The position numbers were made by a program, and so were the translations under genes. This document shows positions 34,893-42,924 of a stretch of 64,000 nt of DNA, piece by piece (position 1 is the stretch's first letter; every line of letters starts with the position of its first letter). Under the pieces are notes generated by a model. That model saw only the letters and a list, made by a program, of their open reading frames with translations. It was not told the origin of the DNA and ran no database searches. The DNA is from Bacteroidales bacterium (GTDB taxonomy: Bacteria; Bacteroidota; Bacteroidia; Bacteroidales; UBA932). The stretch is from the NCBI GenBank assembly GCA_021371955.1, contig JAJFVD010000013.1, positions 62,001 through 126,000 of the forward strand. Direction: 5' to 3'.

Positions 34893-37703
34893 ATGTCAAA
34901 TCTCTTTAAGTCGCTATTATTCATCGCATTAACATCTTTTACGATGGCATGTTCAACCCAAAAGGACGCGGTTGAACTCAAGTATGAACAGTACACACTT
35001 GATAACGGCCTTAAGGTCGTTCTACACCAGGATCTCTCCGATCCTATGGTTGCAATCGCAATTCAGTATCATGTTGGTTCCGGCAGAGAGAAGCTCGGAA
35101 AAACAGGTTTTGCACACTTTTTTGAGCACATGCTTTTCCAGCGTTCCGAGAATCTTCCAAGAAACGCTTTCTTCCAGAAGATAGCAAAACTGGGTGGCGA
35201 ATTTAACGGTTCAACCAATTCCGACGGAACAAACTACTACGAAGCAGTTCCAAGAGATGCTATGGAAAAAGTTCTCTGGATGGAATCGGACCGTATGGGA
35301 TTCTTCATTAATACCGTAACTCAGGGTGGACTTGAGCGTGAAATAGACGTTGTGTCAAACGAAAAACGTCAGAATTACGACAGCCAGCCTTATGGACATT
35401 CGAGTACAATTATGGCTAAAGAGATGTTTCCGGCCGGCCATCCATACAGCTGGACAACTATCGGCGAAATTGCCGACCTTAAAAGCGCAACGCTTGACGA
35501 TGTAAAAGAGTTTTACCACACATACTATGTTCCAAATAATGCAACTTTGGTGCTTGCAGGCGACTTTGACATTGCCCAGGCAAAAGAGCTCATTCAAAAA
35601 TATTTTGGCGAAATTAAAAAAGGCGGAGATGTTGAAAAACCTAAAGTTCAGCCTCTGACTTTCGAAGCCACAAAGAAAATGGTTTTTGAAGACGCATTTG
35701 CTAAACTTCCTCAAATTACTCTTTCATACCCTACCGTTGAACAATACAACAACGATTCTTACGCAATTCAATACTTTACAAGTCTTTATGCAAACGGCAA
35801 AAAATCGCCTCTGTACAAGATTATCGTAGAAGAAAAGAAACTTGCCCCTTCTGTAGGCGCATACAATATGTCACGCGAAATAGCAGGTTATACTCAGCTT
35901 TCTGTAAGAGCATTCGAAGGAGTGAATCTTAATGACGTATACACCGCCATTGGAGAGGCATTTGCAAGATTCGAAAAAGACGGTGTAGACGAACAGGAAC
36001 TGCAAAAACTTAAAGTTATGCAGGAAGTAAACCTTTACAATCGTCTTAGCGGAGTTCTGGGAAAAGCCCTTATGATGGCACGCGACAACGAATTTGGTGG
36101 GACTCCGGATGAATCCTTTAAAGAACTGGCAAAATATCAGGCCGTTACTAAAGAGGATATTATGAGAGTTTATGAGAAATATTTCAAGGGACGTCCGTAC
36201 TTTGCGTTGAGCATTGTTCCAAAAGGCAAGCCGGAACTTGCTCTTGCAGAATCCATCCCTGCTACCGTAGCAGTTGAGAATGTTGCAGAACAGACAATGA
36301 AATCAAAAGGCGGAAAGATTGTAGATGATGAATATGTGCGCACTACATCGGCAATAGACCGTTCAATTGAACCTGAATTCCTTCCTAATGCACCGGCAAT
36401 AACTGTTCCTCCAATCTGGACAGGTAAACTTGCAAACGGAATGTCAATTTATGGAATAACTCAGAATGAGCTTCCTCTTGTTCAGGCAAATATTGCAATG
36501 AAAGGCGGAATGTTGCTCGACCCGGAGAAGAAAAACGGTGTTGGATTTATTACAGCAGCACTCATGAACGAAGGGACAGCACTCAAAACTCCGGAAGAAC
36601 TGGAGAGTGCAATGGGACTTCTTGGAGCAAGAATCAGGTTCTATTCCGATACAGAAGGAATGGGAGTTTCAATCTCAGGATTGTCAAAGAACTTCAAAGA
36701 CGTGATTGCTCTCACAGAAGAGATGATGCTTCAGCCAAGGTTTGACTCAGCAGCATTGGCGAGAACCAAGACACGCATTAAAGCTATGATTCGTCAAAGC
36801 TCAGTTGACCCTCGTTCAATTGCCATGGATGTAACCGGCAGGCTGCTTTACGGCCCGGAAGCAACCCTTTCCCTTGATGCTTATGGAACAGCGGAAAGTG
36901 TTGACTCTATTACAATGGACGATGTTAAGGCTTTCTACAATGCAAACTACAGCCCGTCAATTTCCAGCTTTACAATTGCAGGAGCCATTGACCAGAAAGA
37001 GACAGAGAAAATACTTGCTTCCCTTGTTGAAAAATGGAAAGCCAAAGATGTAACAATACCTGAACCAAAGGCAGGAGTAGCAGCAAAAAGAGGAACAATC
37101 TATTTTGTGGATTACCCTAATGCTCCTCAGTCTATGATTATTGTGAGCAAGACTTCCATGCCTTTCAACAGCCCGGATTTCTACCCTACCGCTATTGCAA
37201 ACTACCGTCTCGGACAAGGTTCTCAGGGAATGTTGTTTGATGTACTCCGCCTGCAAAAAGGATTTACATACGGAGCATACTCAAACGTAATCGGAGGTGA
37301 GTATCTCAACCTCTTCATGGCATCTTCAAGTGTTCAGGGAAGTGCAACAAAAGAATCGGTTCAGATTTTCCATGACCTTATTGGAGGCTATGCCGAAACA
37401 ATAAATGACGAGACACTTACAAGTACTAAAAACTCTATGCTCCGCGCAAAGGCTTCATCTTTTGAAACCGTGGGTGCATTAGTTTCCATGCTCGACAACA
37501 TCGCTCGTTACAACCTTCCGTTTGACTATGTTAAACAACAGGAAGAGACAATCAAAAACATAACTCTGGATCAGGTAAAAGAGATTATCAGGAAAAATCT
37601 CAATATCGACGACATGATATATGTAGTTGTGGGTGACGCTAAAACCCAGATGAAACCGCTGGAATCACTCGGTCTTGGCAAACCGGTACTGGTTACAAGA
37701 TAA
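34893..37703 (+). CDS. M16 family zinc metallopeptidase, tandem-domain lipoprotein
   Basis: A 936-residue protein made of two M16 halves. The N-terminal half carries the inverted zinc motif HFFEH (His75, Glu78, His79), the downstream acidic ligand region EREIDVVSNEKRQ and a YSWTTIGEIADL segment. The C-terminal half lacks HxxEH and is the structural, inactive half. A signal peptide with a lipobox-like MAC20 suggests periplasmic membrane anchoring. It degrades peptides or small proteins; the substrate is unknown. Confidence 0.9.
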   Translation: MSNLFKSLLFIALTSFTMACSTQKDAVELKYEQYTLDNGLKVVLHQDLSDPMVAIAIQYHVGSGREKLGKTGFAHFFEHMLFQRSENLPRNAFFQKIAKLGGEFNGSTNSDGTNYYEAVPRDAMEKVLWMESDRMGFFINTVTQGGLEREIDVVSNEKRQNYDSQPYGHSSTIMAKEMFPAGHPYSWTTIGEIADLKSATLDDVKEFYHTYYVPNNATLVLAGDFDIAQAKELIQKYFGEIKKGGDVEKPKVQPLTFEATKKMVFEDAFAKLPQITLSYPTVEQYNNDSYAIQYFTSLYANGKKSPLYKIIVEEKKLAPSVGAYNMSREIAGYTQLSVRAFEGVNLNDVYTAIGEAFARFEKDGVDEQELQKLKVMQEVNLYNRLSGVLGKALMMARDNEFGGTPDESFKELAKYQAVTKEDIMRVYEKYFKGRPYFALSIVPKGKPELALAESIPATVAVENVAEQTMKSKGGKIVDDEYVRTTSAIDRSIEPEFLPNAPAITVPPIWTGKLANGMSIYGITQNELPLVQANIAMKGGMLLDPEKKNGVGFITAALMNEGTALKTPEELESAMGLLGARIRFYSDTEGMGVSISGLSKNFKDVIALTEEMMLQPRFDSAALARTKTRIKAMIRQSSVDPRSIAMDVTGRLLYGPEATLSLDAYGTAESVDSITMDDVKAFYNANYSPSISSFTIAGAIDQKETEKILASLVEKWKAKDVTIPEPKAGVAAKRGTIYFVDYPNAPQSMIIVSKTSMPFNSPDFYPTAIANYRLGQGSQGMLFDVLRLQKGFTYGAYSNVIGGEYLNLFMASSSVQGSATKESVQIFHDLIGGYAETINDETLTSTKNSMLRAKASSFETVGALVSMLDNIARYNLPFDYVKQQEETIKNITLDQVKEIIRKNLNIDDMIYVVVGDAKTQMKPLESLGLGKPVLVTR

Positions 37704-37767
37704 TATTGGTTCCTGAGTACAGGATTCATTGATTGATCAATGTTATTGATTCATTGACTATAGAATG

Positions 37768-37800
37768 AAGGCCGGCAATTAATTGCCGGCCTTTTTATTT
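37768..37800 (+). terminator. Terminator after the M16 peptidase gene
   Basis: A 13-bp perfect inverted repeat AAGGCCGGCAATT/AATTGCCGGCCTT followed by TTTATTT. It lies 64 bases after the stop. Confidence 0.88.
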
Positions 37801-37846
37801 CCATTGGCGCCAAACACACTACCTAAACGATTGATATCCAACAACA

Positions 37847-37887
37847 TTCTCAGAACAAAGAGACATTATGTCTCTTTGTTCTGAGAA
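37847..37887. repeat. Perfect 20-bp inverted repeat with 1-base spacer
   Basis: The left arm begins TTCTCAGAAC and ends AGACAT; the right arm (37868-37887) is its exact complement, separated by a single T. There is no T-run on either side, so it is not an ordinary terminator. It lies in the 323-base gap between the M16 gene and tRNA-Leu, 180 bases before the tRNA. The rest of that gap holds only the M16 terminator and the tRNA promoter. Confidence 0.8.
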
Positions 37888-37970
37888 ACTGCCTGGTTAT
37901 CAATTAAGTACGGGAAAAGAGGAGCCACCTGTTCCAAAAATAAACCTCGCTGCGCAGCAGCACCATATCT

Positions 37971-38001
37971 TTTGCTCAATAAAAAAAATTAATTACCTTT
38001 G
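37971..38001 (+). promoter_or_regulatory. Promoter of tRNA-Leu
   Basis: TTG at 37971-37973 and TACCTTTG at 37994-38001 with a 20-base gap. The tRNA starts 26 bases further on. Confidence 0.75.
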
Positions 38002-38026
38002 GCGTCCAGTTTTACCGATAGTAAAT

Positions 38027-38110
38027 GCCCGGATGGCGGAATCGGTAGACGCGCTGGTCTCAAACACCAGTAGCTGCAAGGCTGTGCCGGTTCGATCCCG
38101 GCTCCGGGTA
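38027..38110 (+). tRNA. tRNA-Leu (anticodon CAA)
   Basis: A class II tRNA with acceptor GCCCGGA/TCCGGGT (first pair G-U), anticodon stem CTGGT/ACCAG around loop CTCAAAC giving CAA, a variable arm (TAGCTGCAAGGCTGT region) and T arm with GGTTCGATCCC. CCA is not encoded. Its 3' end is the integration site of the mobile element; the bases from 38091 on are repeated at 51835-51855. Confidence 0.95.
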
Positions 38111-38111
38111 C
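38091..38111 (+). repeat. attL core (tRNA-Leu 3' end)
   Basis: Starts TTCGATCCCG and ends CCGGGTAC. It is identical to 51835-51855 over 21 bases; flanking bases differ (G before here, T at the right copy). Confidence 0.93.
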
Positions 38112-38127
38112 TTTTTAAAATCAATAA

Positions 38128-38163
38128 GGCCTGTAAATTAATCGTTTACAGGCTTTGTTTTTC
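38128..38163 (+). terminator. Element-borne terminator after tRNA-Leu
   Basis: Arms GCCTGTAAA and TTTACAGGC followed by TTTGTTTTT. It lies just inside the left end of the element and so replaces the native tRNA terminator, which was displaced to 51851-51886. Confidence 0.8.
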
Positions 38164-38167
38164 CAAC

Positions 38168-38190
38168 TTGCAACACATTTGCACCACATA
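38168..38190 (+). repeat. Tandem 11-bp repeats, probable recombinase arm sites (left)
   Basis: TTGCAACACAT and TTGCACCACAT stand head to tail with one mismatch. TTTGCACCACATA (38178-38190) recurs at 51691-51703 near the right end. The position 60-100 bp inside the attachment core fits arm-type sites for a tyrosine recombinase or excisionase. Confidence 0.55.
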
Positions 38191-38208
38191 ATGTAAATGG
38201 TCACAAAA

Positions 38209-38261
38209 AATGAAACGATGCATAAAAATGTTTCATTTGTTCGCAAAAAGTCATATATTTG
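38209..38261 (+). promoter_or_regulatory. Promoter and operator-like inverted repeat before the ImmA-PIN genes
   Basis: AATGAAAC (38209-38216) and GTTTCATT (38230-38237) form an inverted repeat, followed by a TATATTTG -7 box at 38254-38261. The repeat covers the region where the upstream promoter element should be, so a bound repressor would block transcription of the two plus-strand genes. Confidence 0.5.
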
Positions 38262-38325
38262 ATCGTGTCTGAAAAAATAAAGTCAAATTACAGCGAAAAT
38301 CTGTCAAATAAAACAATGCGTCTTC

Positions 38326-39483
38326 TTGAAAATTGAACAGAACATATCTCGCCTTACTTACCTTCTTTCGTTATTTAAAATGACTGAAGAAGAATTGCTT
38401 TATATTATCAATAAAGATCTTAAAAAGCATGTTCCAAGGGATGAAATCTTTTCTGATCGAATTGACCCCGTTAACTTGAAAAGAATTGATAAGGTGTTCA
38501 ATAAGGGCCTTCATTACTATTTGGACCCGAAGTCACCGGAACCAAGTCGGGACGCAAGCATTTTCTTTCGCAAAACAGAATTTGAAACAGACCTAAATAT
38601 CGGTGCAAGGAAGATTGTAAATCATTTTGAAGAATTCAAGATCTCGCTTTCTGCACTTGCTAAGCTTGCAGATCTGAATATAGAAAGGACTATTCCAACA
38701 TATAATTTAAATCACGACCCCAAATCCGTTGCTGAAGAATTAAGGAAATTTCTTTATCCTGGATTACATTCTAAGCAAAGAGATTTTTTAAAAAACCTTA
38801 TCACTAAACTCGCTGAGGCGAACATCCTTGTTTTTGAGTTCGTAGAAGCACCCAGGAAGAAAGAAAGGGCAAACATTGACGGAGTGTTCCTCACACCTAA
38901 TGTAATCGTTTTAAAAAGGAATCAGGGTGCATTCAGCCGGGAGATTTTTACTCTGGCACACGAGTTAGGACATTATTTACTCGGCATAGAAGAGATCGAA
39001 GAAATCAACGACACTAACTTTGTAGATCAAGTCTTGAGTTCTGTTGAACAATGGTGCAATGACTTCGCTTATCATTTTTTGATTGGTAAACTTGATGACG
39101 AAATTGAAAAGATCGAAATCGCAGACGGATCTAATGACTATTGTTTTGACATTATCGACAAAATTTCCGACATAACCAATTTAAGCCGATTAGCCTTATT
39201 TACTCGACTTCTTTTAAAGCATAAGATATCCGCTTCTAATTATCGACTAGTAAAGTCAGAATTGGACGCTCGCTACAAGGAAAAGAAGGAAGCCGAAAGA
39301 AGAAAAAGGGAGCTTGAAAAACTCGAAGGGAAAATACAAGGCGGATCAATTGCAAAGCCAATCTATTCTCCATTATTAGTAACAACGATTCAGACAGCCT
39401 TCTACGAAGGTTTGATCAATGAGTACGAGGCATGCAAAAGCCTCAATATTAGTCCTGTTAAATTAGAATCTTTCTTTAAATGA
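38326..39483 (+). CDS. ImmA/IrrE family metallopeptidase
   Basis: The zinc-peptidase core AHELGHYLLG (HExxH) lies near residue 210, followed by an SVEQWCNDFAYHFL segment typical of the family. Such proteins cleave XRE-type repressors or serve as the regulatory half of toxin-antitoxin pairs. The N-terminal 100 residues are helical and lack a clear HTH. The start is uncertain: a TTG at 38326 or the ATG at 38380 (beginning MTEEELLYI). Its stop overlaps the PIN-like gene by 4 bases, so the two are a coupled pair. Confidence 0.85.
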   Translation: MKIEQNISRLTYLLSLFKMTEEELLYIINKDLKKHVPRDEIFSDRIDPVNLKRIDKVFNKGLHYYLDPKSPEPSRDASIFFRKTEFETDLNIGARKIVNHFEEFKISLSALAKLADLNIERTIPTYNLNHDPKSVAEELRKFLYPGLHSKQRDFLKNLITKLAEANILVFEFVEAPRKKERANIDGVFLTPNVIVLKRNQGAFSREIFTLAHELGHYLLGIEEIEEINDTNFVDQVLSSVEQWCNDFAYHFLIGKLDDEIEKIEIADGSNDYCFDIIDKISDITNLSRLALFTRLLLKHKISASNYRLVKSELDARYKEKKEAERRKRELEKLEGKIQGGSIAKPIYSPLLVTTIQTAFYEGLINEYEACKSLNISPVKLESFFK

Positions 39484-40055
39484 TTGTTGTGATCGATACC
39501 TGTTCGCTTGTGTCATTGGCTCGTTATTACTTGCCATTCGACAAAGATAAGGTACTTTACAACTTTATTAAACAAAAAATAGTCAGAAAAGAAGTAATAA
39601 TTATTGACAAGGTGTTCAGAGAGAGTTCCTTCGTTTCAAATAAAATAGTAATGTCTTCTTTACGTTTTCTTACTGACAAAGCCTTTACTAAAGCAGCAAA
39701 AATACCTTACGACACTTCTTTACTAATTGCTCCAGATCCAGCCGGCCTTATTCGCCAGATTGACGAATCTTTTGTAATACCGGCGATTAAGAGGCAAAAA
39801 AAATTGAAGCCAACGGAATATGATAGTGAAAAAACTAGGTTTCTGAATGGGGCCGATATGACTCAAATAATTCTTTGTTTGAAAATGAAGGAAGCCGGGA
39901 TCCCGATCACTATTGTGACTGAAGAAACAAGGAATAATAACGATGGGAAACTATTTAAAAAAATACCAGTAATTTGCAGTGAATTGGATATCCCAACAAT
40001 GACGCTGCCTGAATATCTGAAAATGTCCGAAGGGATAAATCTCACTTTCATTTAG
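39480..40055 (+). CDS. DUF4411-like PIN-domain protein, probable toxin
   Basis: A 191-residue protein with a PIN-like acidic framework: IVVIDTCSLVSLARY at the start (Asp6), FRES with Glu near residue 48, GADMTQIIL (Asp near 126) and IVTEETRNN near the C-terminus. PIN proteins are RNases, and DUF4411 genes are typically coupled to an ImmA/IrrE (COG2856) gene as a toxin-antitoxin module. The ATGA overlap with the upstream gene fits. No separate antitoxin is seen. Confidence 0.75.
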   Translation: MIVVIDTCSLVSLARYYLPFDKDKVLYNFIKQKIVRKEVIIIDKVFRESSFVSNKIVMSSLRFLTDKAFTKAAKIPYDTSLLIAPDPAGLIRQIDESFVIPAIKRQKKLKPTEYDSEKTRFLNGADMTQIILCLKMKEAGIPITIVTEETRNNNDGKLFKKIPVICSELDIPTMTLPEYLKMSEGINLTFI

Positions 40056-40149
40056 TCACAAAAACGGTTTGTCTTGAGCCATTTTCTCAATTTGGTAAAG
40101 ATGAAAGGTCCACATTATAGCAATGACAAGTATTACGTTGATTTAGGAA

Positions 40150-40509
40150 TCACCGCTCAACAGAGTAATAAAGCTTCTTATAAGTGTTTTCACCGCCGTA
40201 TTCCGGATATAACTTGAATGTGAAAAGATATGTCAGCCAAAGTTCGAAAACAGGCTTTTTCTTATCTTCAGAAGGACGGTCATGATCGCTGGATGACAGT
40301 ATATTCATAAAATCAAGTTGCATATCATGATCAGAAAAGAAACTGTGCCAATCAGCACTTGAATTGCGCTTGAATTCATCCTCAAAAACAGATTCATAGA
40401 ACCAGAATTGGTGCTGTGCGTTTTGTTTGTCGTTATCGAATGGGCTTTCTTTCTCGCCTTTGTAAAAGCGAAACATCTCATAATTGCTGTTAGTATTGCG
40501 ATCCGGCAT
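40150..40509 (-). CDS. Hypothetical protein of the element
   Basis: The ATG at 40509 is preferred (preceded by GAAGGAT); the frame is open 60 bases further upstream. The 119-residue product is acidic and aromatic (QHQFWFYESVF, DWHSFFSDHDMQLDFM, FELWLTYLFTFKLYPEYGG). No family is recognised. It is the last gene of the long minus-strand block and converges with the PIN gene. Confidence 0.6.
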   Translation of the reverse strand: MPDRNTNSNYEMFRFYKGEKESPFDNDKQNAQHQFWFYESVFEDEFKRNSSADWHSFFSDHDMQLDFMNILSSSDHDRPSEDKKKPVFELWLTYLFTFKLYPEYGGENTYKKLYYSVER

Positions 40510-40614
40510 AATCAGGATCCTTCGATTAAATGAATGATTAAAATTGATGCAGTATTTACAAAGATACACTCATTTTTTGAATGTTACATCGACTGTACCG
40601 TTTGATAGGCAAAG

Positions 40615-40646
40615 AAAAAACCGTCAATGTTGCGGAATTGACGGTC
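40615..40646 (-). terminator. Terminator within the minus-strand block
   Basis: Stem CCGTCAAT/ATTGACGG with an 8-base loop, followed on the minus strand by TTTTTTC. It ends the unit after the gene at 40676-40903, so the gene at 40150-40509 probably has its own promoter. Confidence 0.85.
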
Positions 40647-40675
40647 AGTTACAACCATTAAAAATTGGTCGTTAA

Positions 40676-40903
40676 CTATTCGTCTGCTTCTTTTTCTTCT
40701 AATTCAGCTTGACGAACTTTAAAAAGATCAGCAATGCGATTTATAATTTCAAACATTTCCGATAAATCTTGTCCGGCAACACCTTCTGACTGCAAAAGGA
40801 ATTGTTGAAACATAAAGTCAAATTTGCTTTTAATTTCCTGAGCGGACCAATCTTCAAGGATTAGATCGACTTCTTGTTCTGTTTTTGATTCATTTTTTGC
40901 CAT
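40676..40903 (-). CDS. Small acidic protein of the element
   Basis: A 75-residue Glu-rich, mostly helical protein (EQEVDLILEDW, LEEKEADE at the end). No family is recognised. It precedes a strong terminator, so it ends the main minus-strand transcript. Confidence 0.55.
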   Translation of the reverse strand: MAKNESKTEQEVDLILEDWSAQEIKSKFDFMFQQFLLQSEGVAGQDLSEMFEIINRIADLFKVRQAELEEKEADE

Positions 40904-40960
40904 GATATTAATTGATTGAGTAAATTATTTTTAAGTTCCCTGTCTCATTTTTGTTGCGTT

Positions 40961-41509
40961 CTAACTACAATAGCCGGCCATAGCCATTAATGCTGTGTCT
41001 TCAAATACTTCTTCATGTCCGAACAGCTTTTCCTGGGAGATCTCTGCATTACCGTAAACCTTCGCATATCCCCTGATTTCCGAATTCATATTAACAATTG
41101 CATTGCCCGAAATGGCTGCATTTTCAGATACTTTGGAATCACAAATCCAAGCATTGCCGAACACCTTTGCGTTACCCGTAACTTCAGCATTACCCGATAT
41201 TTTTGCGCATCCAGACACCATGGCCATTGAAGATACTGAAGCATCACCGGAAACATTTGCGTTATCGAAAATTTTCGCATTACCCGATATTTCAGCGTTA
41301 CCGGTAACAATAGCATCACCGAACACCTCTGCATCATTATATATCCAGGCATTGCATGAAAGGTTTTTAACCCTTTGAATCCAACCGCCAAGATCCCCAA
41401 CGCTTACGTCTATAACCGGACTTATACACCTGATTCTGTAAAGTTTTGCGCCATGTGCATTGATCTTTGTTTCGCTTGTCAATTCGAAGTGTCTGTTTTC
41501 TCCTTTCAT
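40961..41509 (-). CDS. Hexapeptide-repeat left-handed beta-helix protein
   Basis: Residues about 40-165 are an almost uninterrupted run of six-residue repeats of the form GNAxIS / GNAKVF / GDASVS, the signature of a left-handed parallel beta-helix. No acetyltransferase His or CoA segment is visible. Similar repeat proteins are found in phages and mobile elements of Bacteroidota with unknown role; a trimeric structural or binding part is plausible. It overlaps the next upstream gene by 4 bases. Confidence 0.8.
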   Translation of the reverse strand: MKGENRHFELTSETKINAHGAKLYRIRCISPVIDVSVGDLGGWIQRVKNLSCNAWIYNDAEVFGDAIVTGNAEISGNAKIFDNANVSGDASVSSMAMVSGCAKISGNAEVTGNAKVFGNAWICDSKVSENAAISGNAIVNMNSEIRGYAKVYGNAEISQEKLFGHEEVFEDTALMAMAGYCS

Positions 41510-41826
41510 GATTGTTCGTTTAAGGTCATTCTTTCTTCAGTTGTGAGGTATGTTGCCCGGTTGCACGCTTTGGCAATAGTTTCAATTTGAATCCTGTCTA
41601 TTCTTACACTTGCATTTCGATTACCGTCTTTTAGAAATGTAATCAAACCCTCTTTTTCCCAGCGGACCACTATTGCAGGACCATATTTTCGTTTTGCCTC
41701 ACTTAACTTCAGATAAGGCTTGGTTATTCCCAGTTCGATTAATGCTTTTGTTGCTCCAATTTCAGCTGCATCAATGAGTGCATTCCTGTATTCGACTTCG
41801 GTTTGCGGTAGAATTAAGTTTCCCAT
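41506..41826 (-). CDS. HTH-like DNA-binding protein of the element
   Basis: The preferred start is the ATG at 41826 (MGNLILPQTEVEYRNAL); ATGs at 41838 and 41892 overlap the upstream gene. The middle part, with YLKLSEAKRKYGPAIVVRWEKEGLITFLKDGNRNASVRI spread over about 40 residues, reads like the HTH_17/excisionase fold (helix, turn, Trp helix, wing). A regulatory or excision role is possible. Confidence 0.55.
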   Translation of the reverse strand: MGNLILPQTEVEYRNALIDAAEIGATKALIELGITKPYLKLSEAKRKYGPAIVVRWEKEGLITFLKDGNRNASVRIDRIQIETIAKACNRATYLTTEERMTLNEQS

Positions 41827-41830
41827 GATA

Positions 41831-42088
41831 TTACCCATTAATTTCAGAAATATGCCTTGCAAGTTCACATGATGAACATAAGAAGGCGACAACTCTCGTT
41901 ACATCGCTTGTGATTTCAACGATATGACTTTTGTGAAATTCAGTATCATTGATGTAATTATTAAGCATGGCTATTAATGAATTAACCGGTCTTGACGCTT
42001 CTGAATCGGATTCGAAATTCTTACATAATTCAATTAGTTCATTTTTGTAACGATCCACGTTTAGTGATAAAGTTGTCTCTTGTTTCAT
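41831..42088 (-). CDS. Small helical protein of the element
   Basis: An 85-residue protein, largely helical, with a CSSC pair near the C-terminus. No family is recognised. It begins the unit that continues into the HTH-like and hexapeptide-repeat genes. Confidence 0.5.
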   Translation of the reverse strand: MKQETTLSLNVDRYKNELIELCKNFESDSEASRPVNSLIAMLNNYINDTEFHKSHIVEITSDVTRVVAFLCSSCELARHISEING

Positions 42089-42191
42089 GGTCTTTTTTTT
42101 AAATTTGTTTCAGCAAAATTCAATTAATATTTTCAAAAAAACAACGTTGTAAATCAATTATTTTATTACTTTTGTACTGACTTTCAATTGT

Positions 42192-42866
42192 TTATGTACT
42201 ACACTGATACATTTTGACGCCCTTTTTCATTACTGCTTGGTGTATCCTTTCCTTCCAATACTTTTCCAAAGCAAATTCGGTTAATAAACCTTCTTTATAT
42301 GCTTCTTCGACCATTCTGTGAAGGCTCGAAAATTCTTTGTTTAAGTTCAATTCATCCCGGACAGTAAGCGGCAACCTGGACACTGTTGATTTGTGCCTAT
42401 TCAATATATCTTCAATAACCGACAATGGAATTCCATTCATGGTGCATATTGAATAAAAGATCAATCGCGCAAAATACAGTTTGCGATTACGGCTTTTTGA
42501 AGTAAAACTATCAAATGAAACACCGATTGCTTTTTCAATTGCAACTGACACCCCTGAAATGATCTCGGCATAATTATTCCATTCATCGTCAGGAGCAGTG
42601 ATAACCTTCATGCCGAGATCATGCGCCAAACGACTTAATTTCATTGCTGGAACACTATCTATCCAATTGCTGAGTAAGAAGACGGCATCACAATCATACA
42701 TAAGCGCTGCATTAAAAATGACATATTCTTTGTTATTGGTTGAATACAACTGATGTATGATTGTGGCCCTTTTGAATAATTTTTTGATGAAGCGTTCAGC
42801 ATCTATACCCTTTGCTTGTGCCATCGGATCCGCCGGATCATTGATAATAAGTATTACCATAATCAA
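42192..42866 (-). CDS. DUF4406 domain fused to a DnaA domain IV-like DNA-binding domain
   Basis: Residues about 1-95 match DUF4406, a nucleoside 2-deoxyribosyltransferase-like fold (ALMYDCDAVFLLSNWIDSVPAMKL then HDLGMKVI). Residues about 120-170 (ARLIFYSICTMNGIPLSVIEDIL followed by RHKSTVSR) match the DnaA C-terminal helix-turn-helix with its HxTV signature motif that reads DnaA boxes. This suggests an origin-recognition or regulatory protein with a nucleotide-binding sensor. DnaA AAA+ domains are absent. No DnaA-box search could be run. Confidence 0.65.
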   Translation of the reverse strand: MIMVILIINDPADPMAQAKGIDAERFIKKLFKRATIIHQLYSTNNKEYVIFNAALMYDCDAVFLLSNWIDSVPAMKLSRLAHDLGMKVITAPDDEWNNYAEIISGVSVAIEKAIGVSFDSFTSKSRNRKLYFARLIFYSICTMNGIPLSVIEDILNRHKSTVSRLPLTVRDELNLNKEFSSLHRMVEEAYKEGLLTEFALEKYWKERIHQAVMKKGVKMYQCST

Positions 42867-42924
42867 ATTGACATATTAAACGACTGCACTAAAACGGATG
42901 AATAATGCAGTCGCTTCTTTGTGA

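Noticed and set aside
42147..42174. Promoter-like TTG and TACTTTTG on the plus strand with ACAACGTTGT palindrome
   Set aside because: The spacing is 17 and no plus-strand gene follows; it faces into the end of a minus-strand gene. It may be chance in AT-rich DNA.
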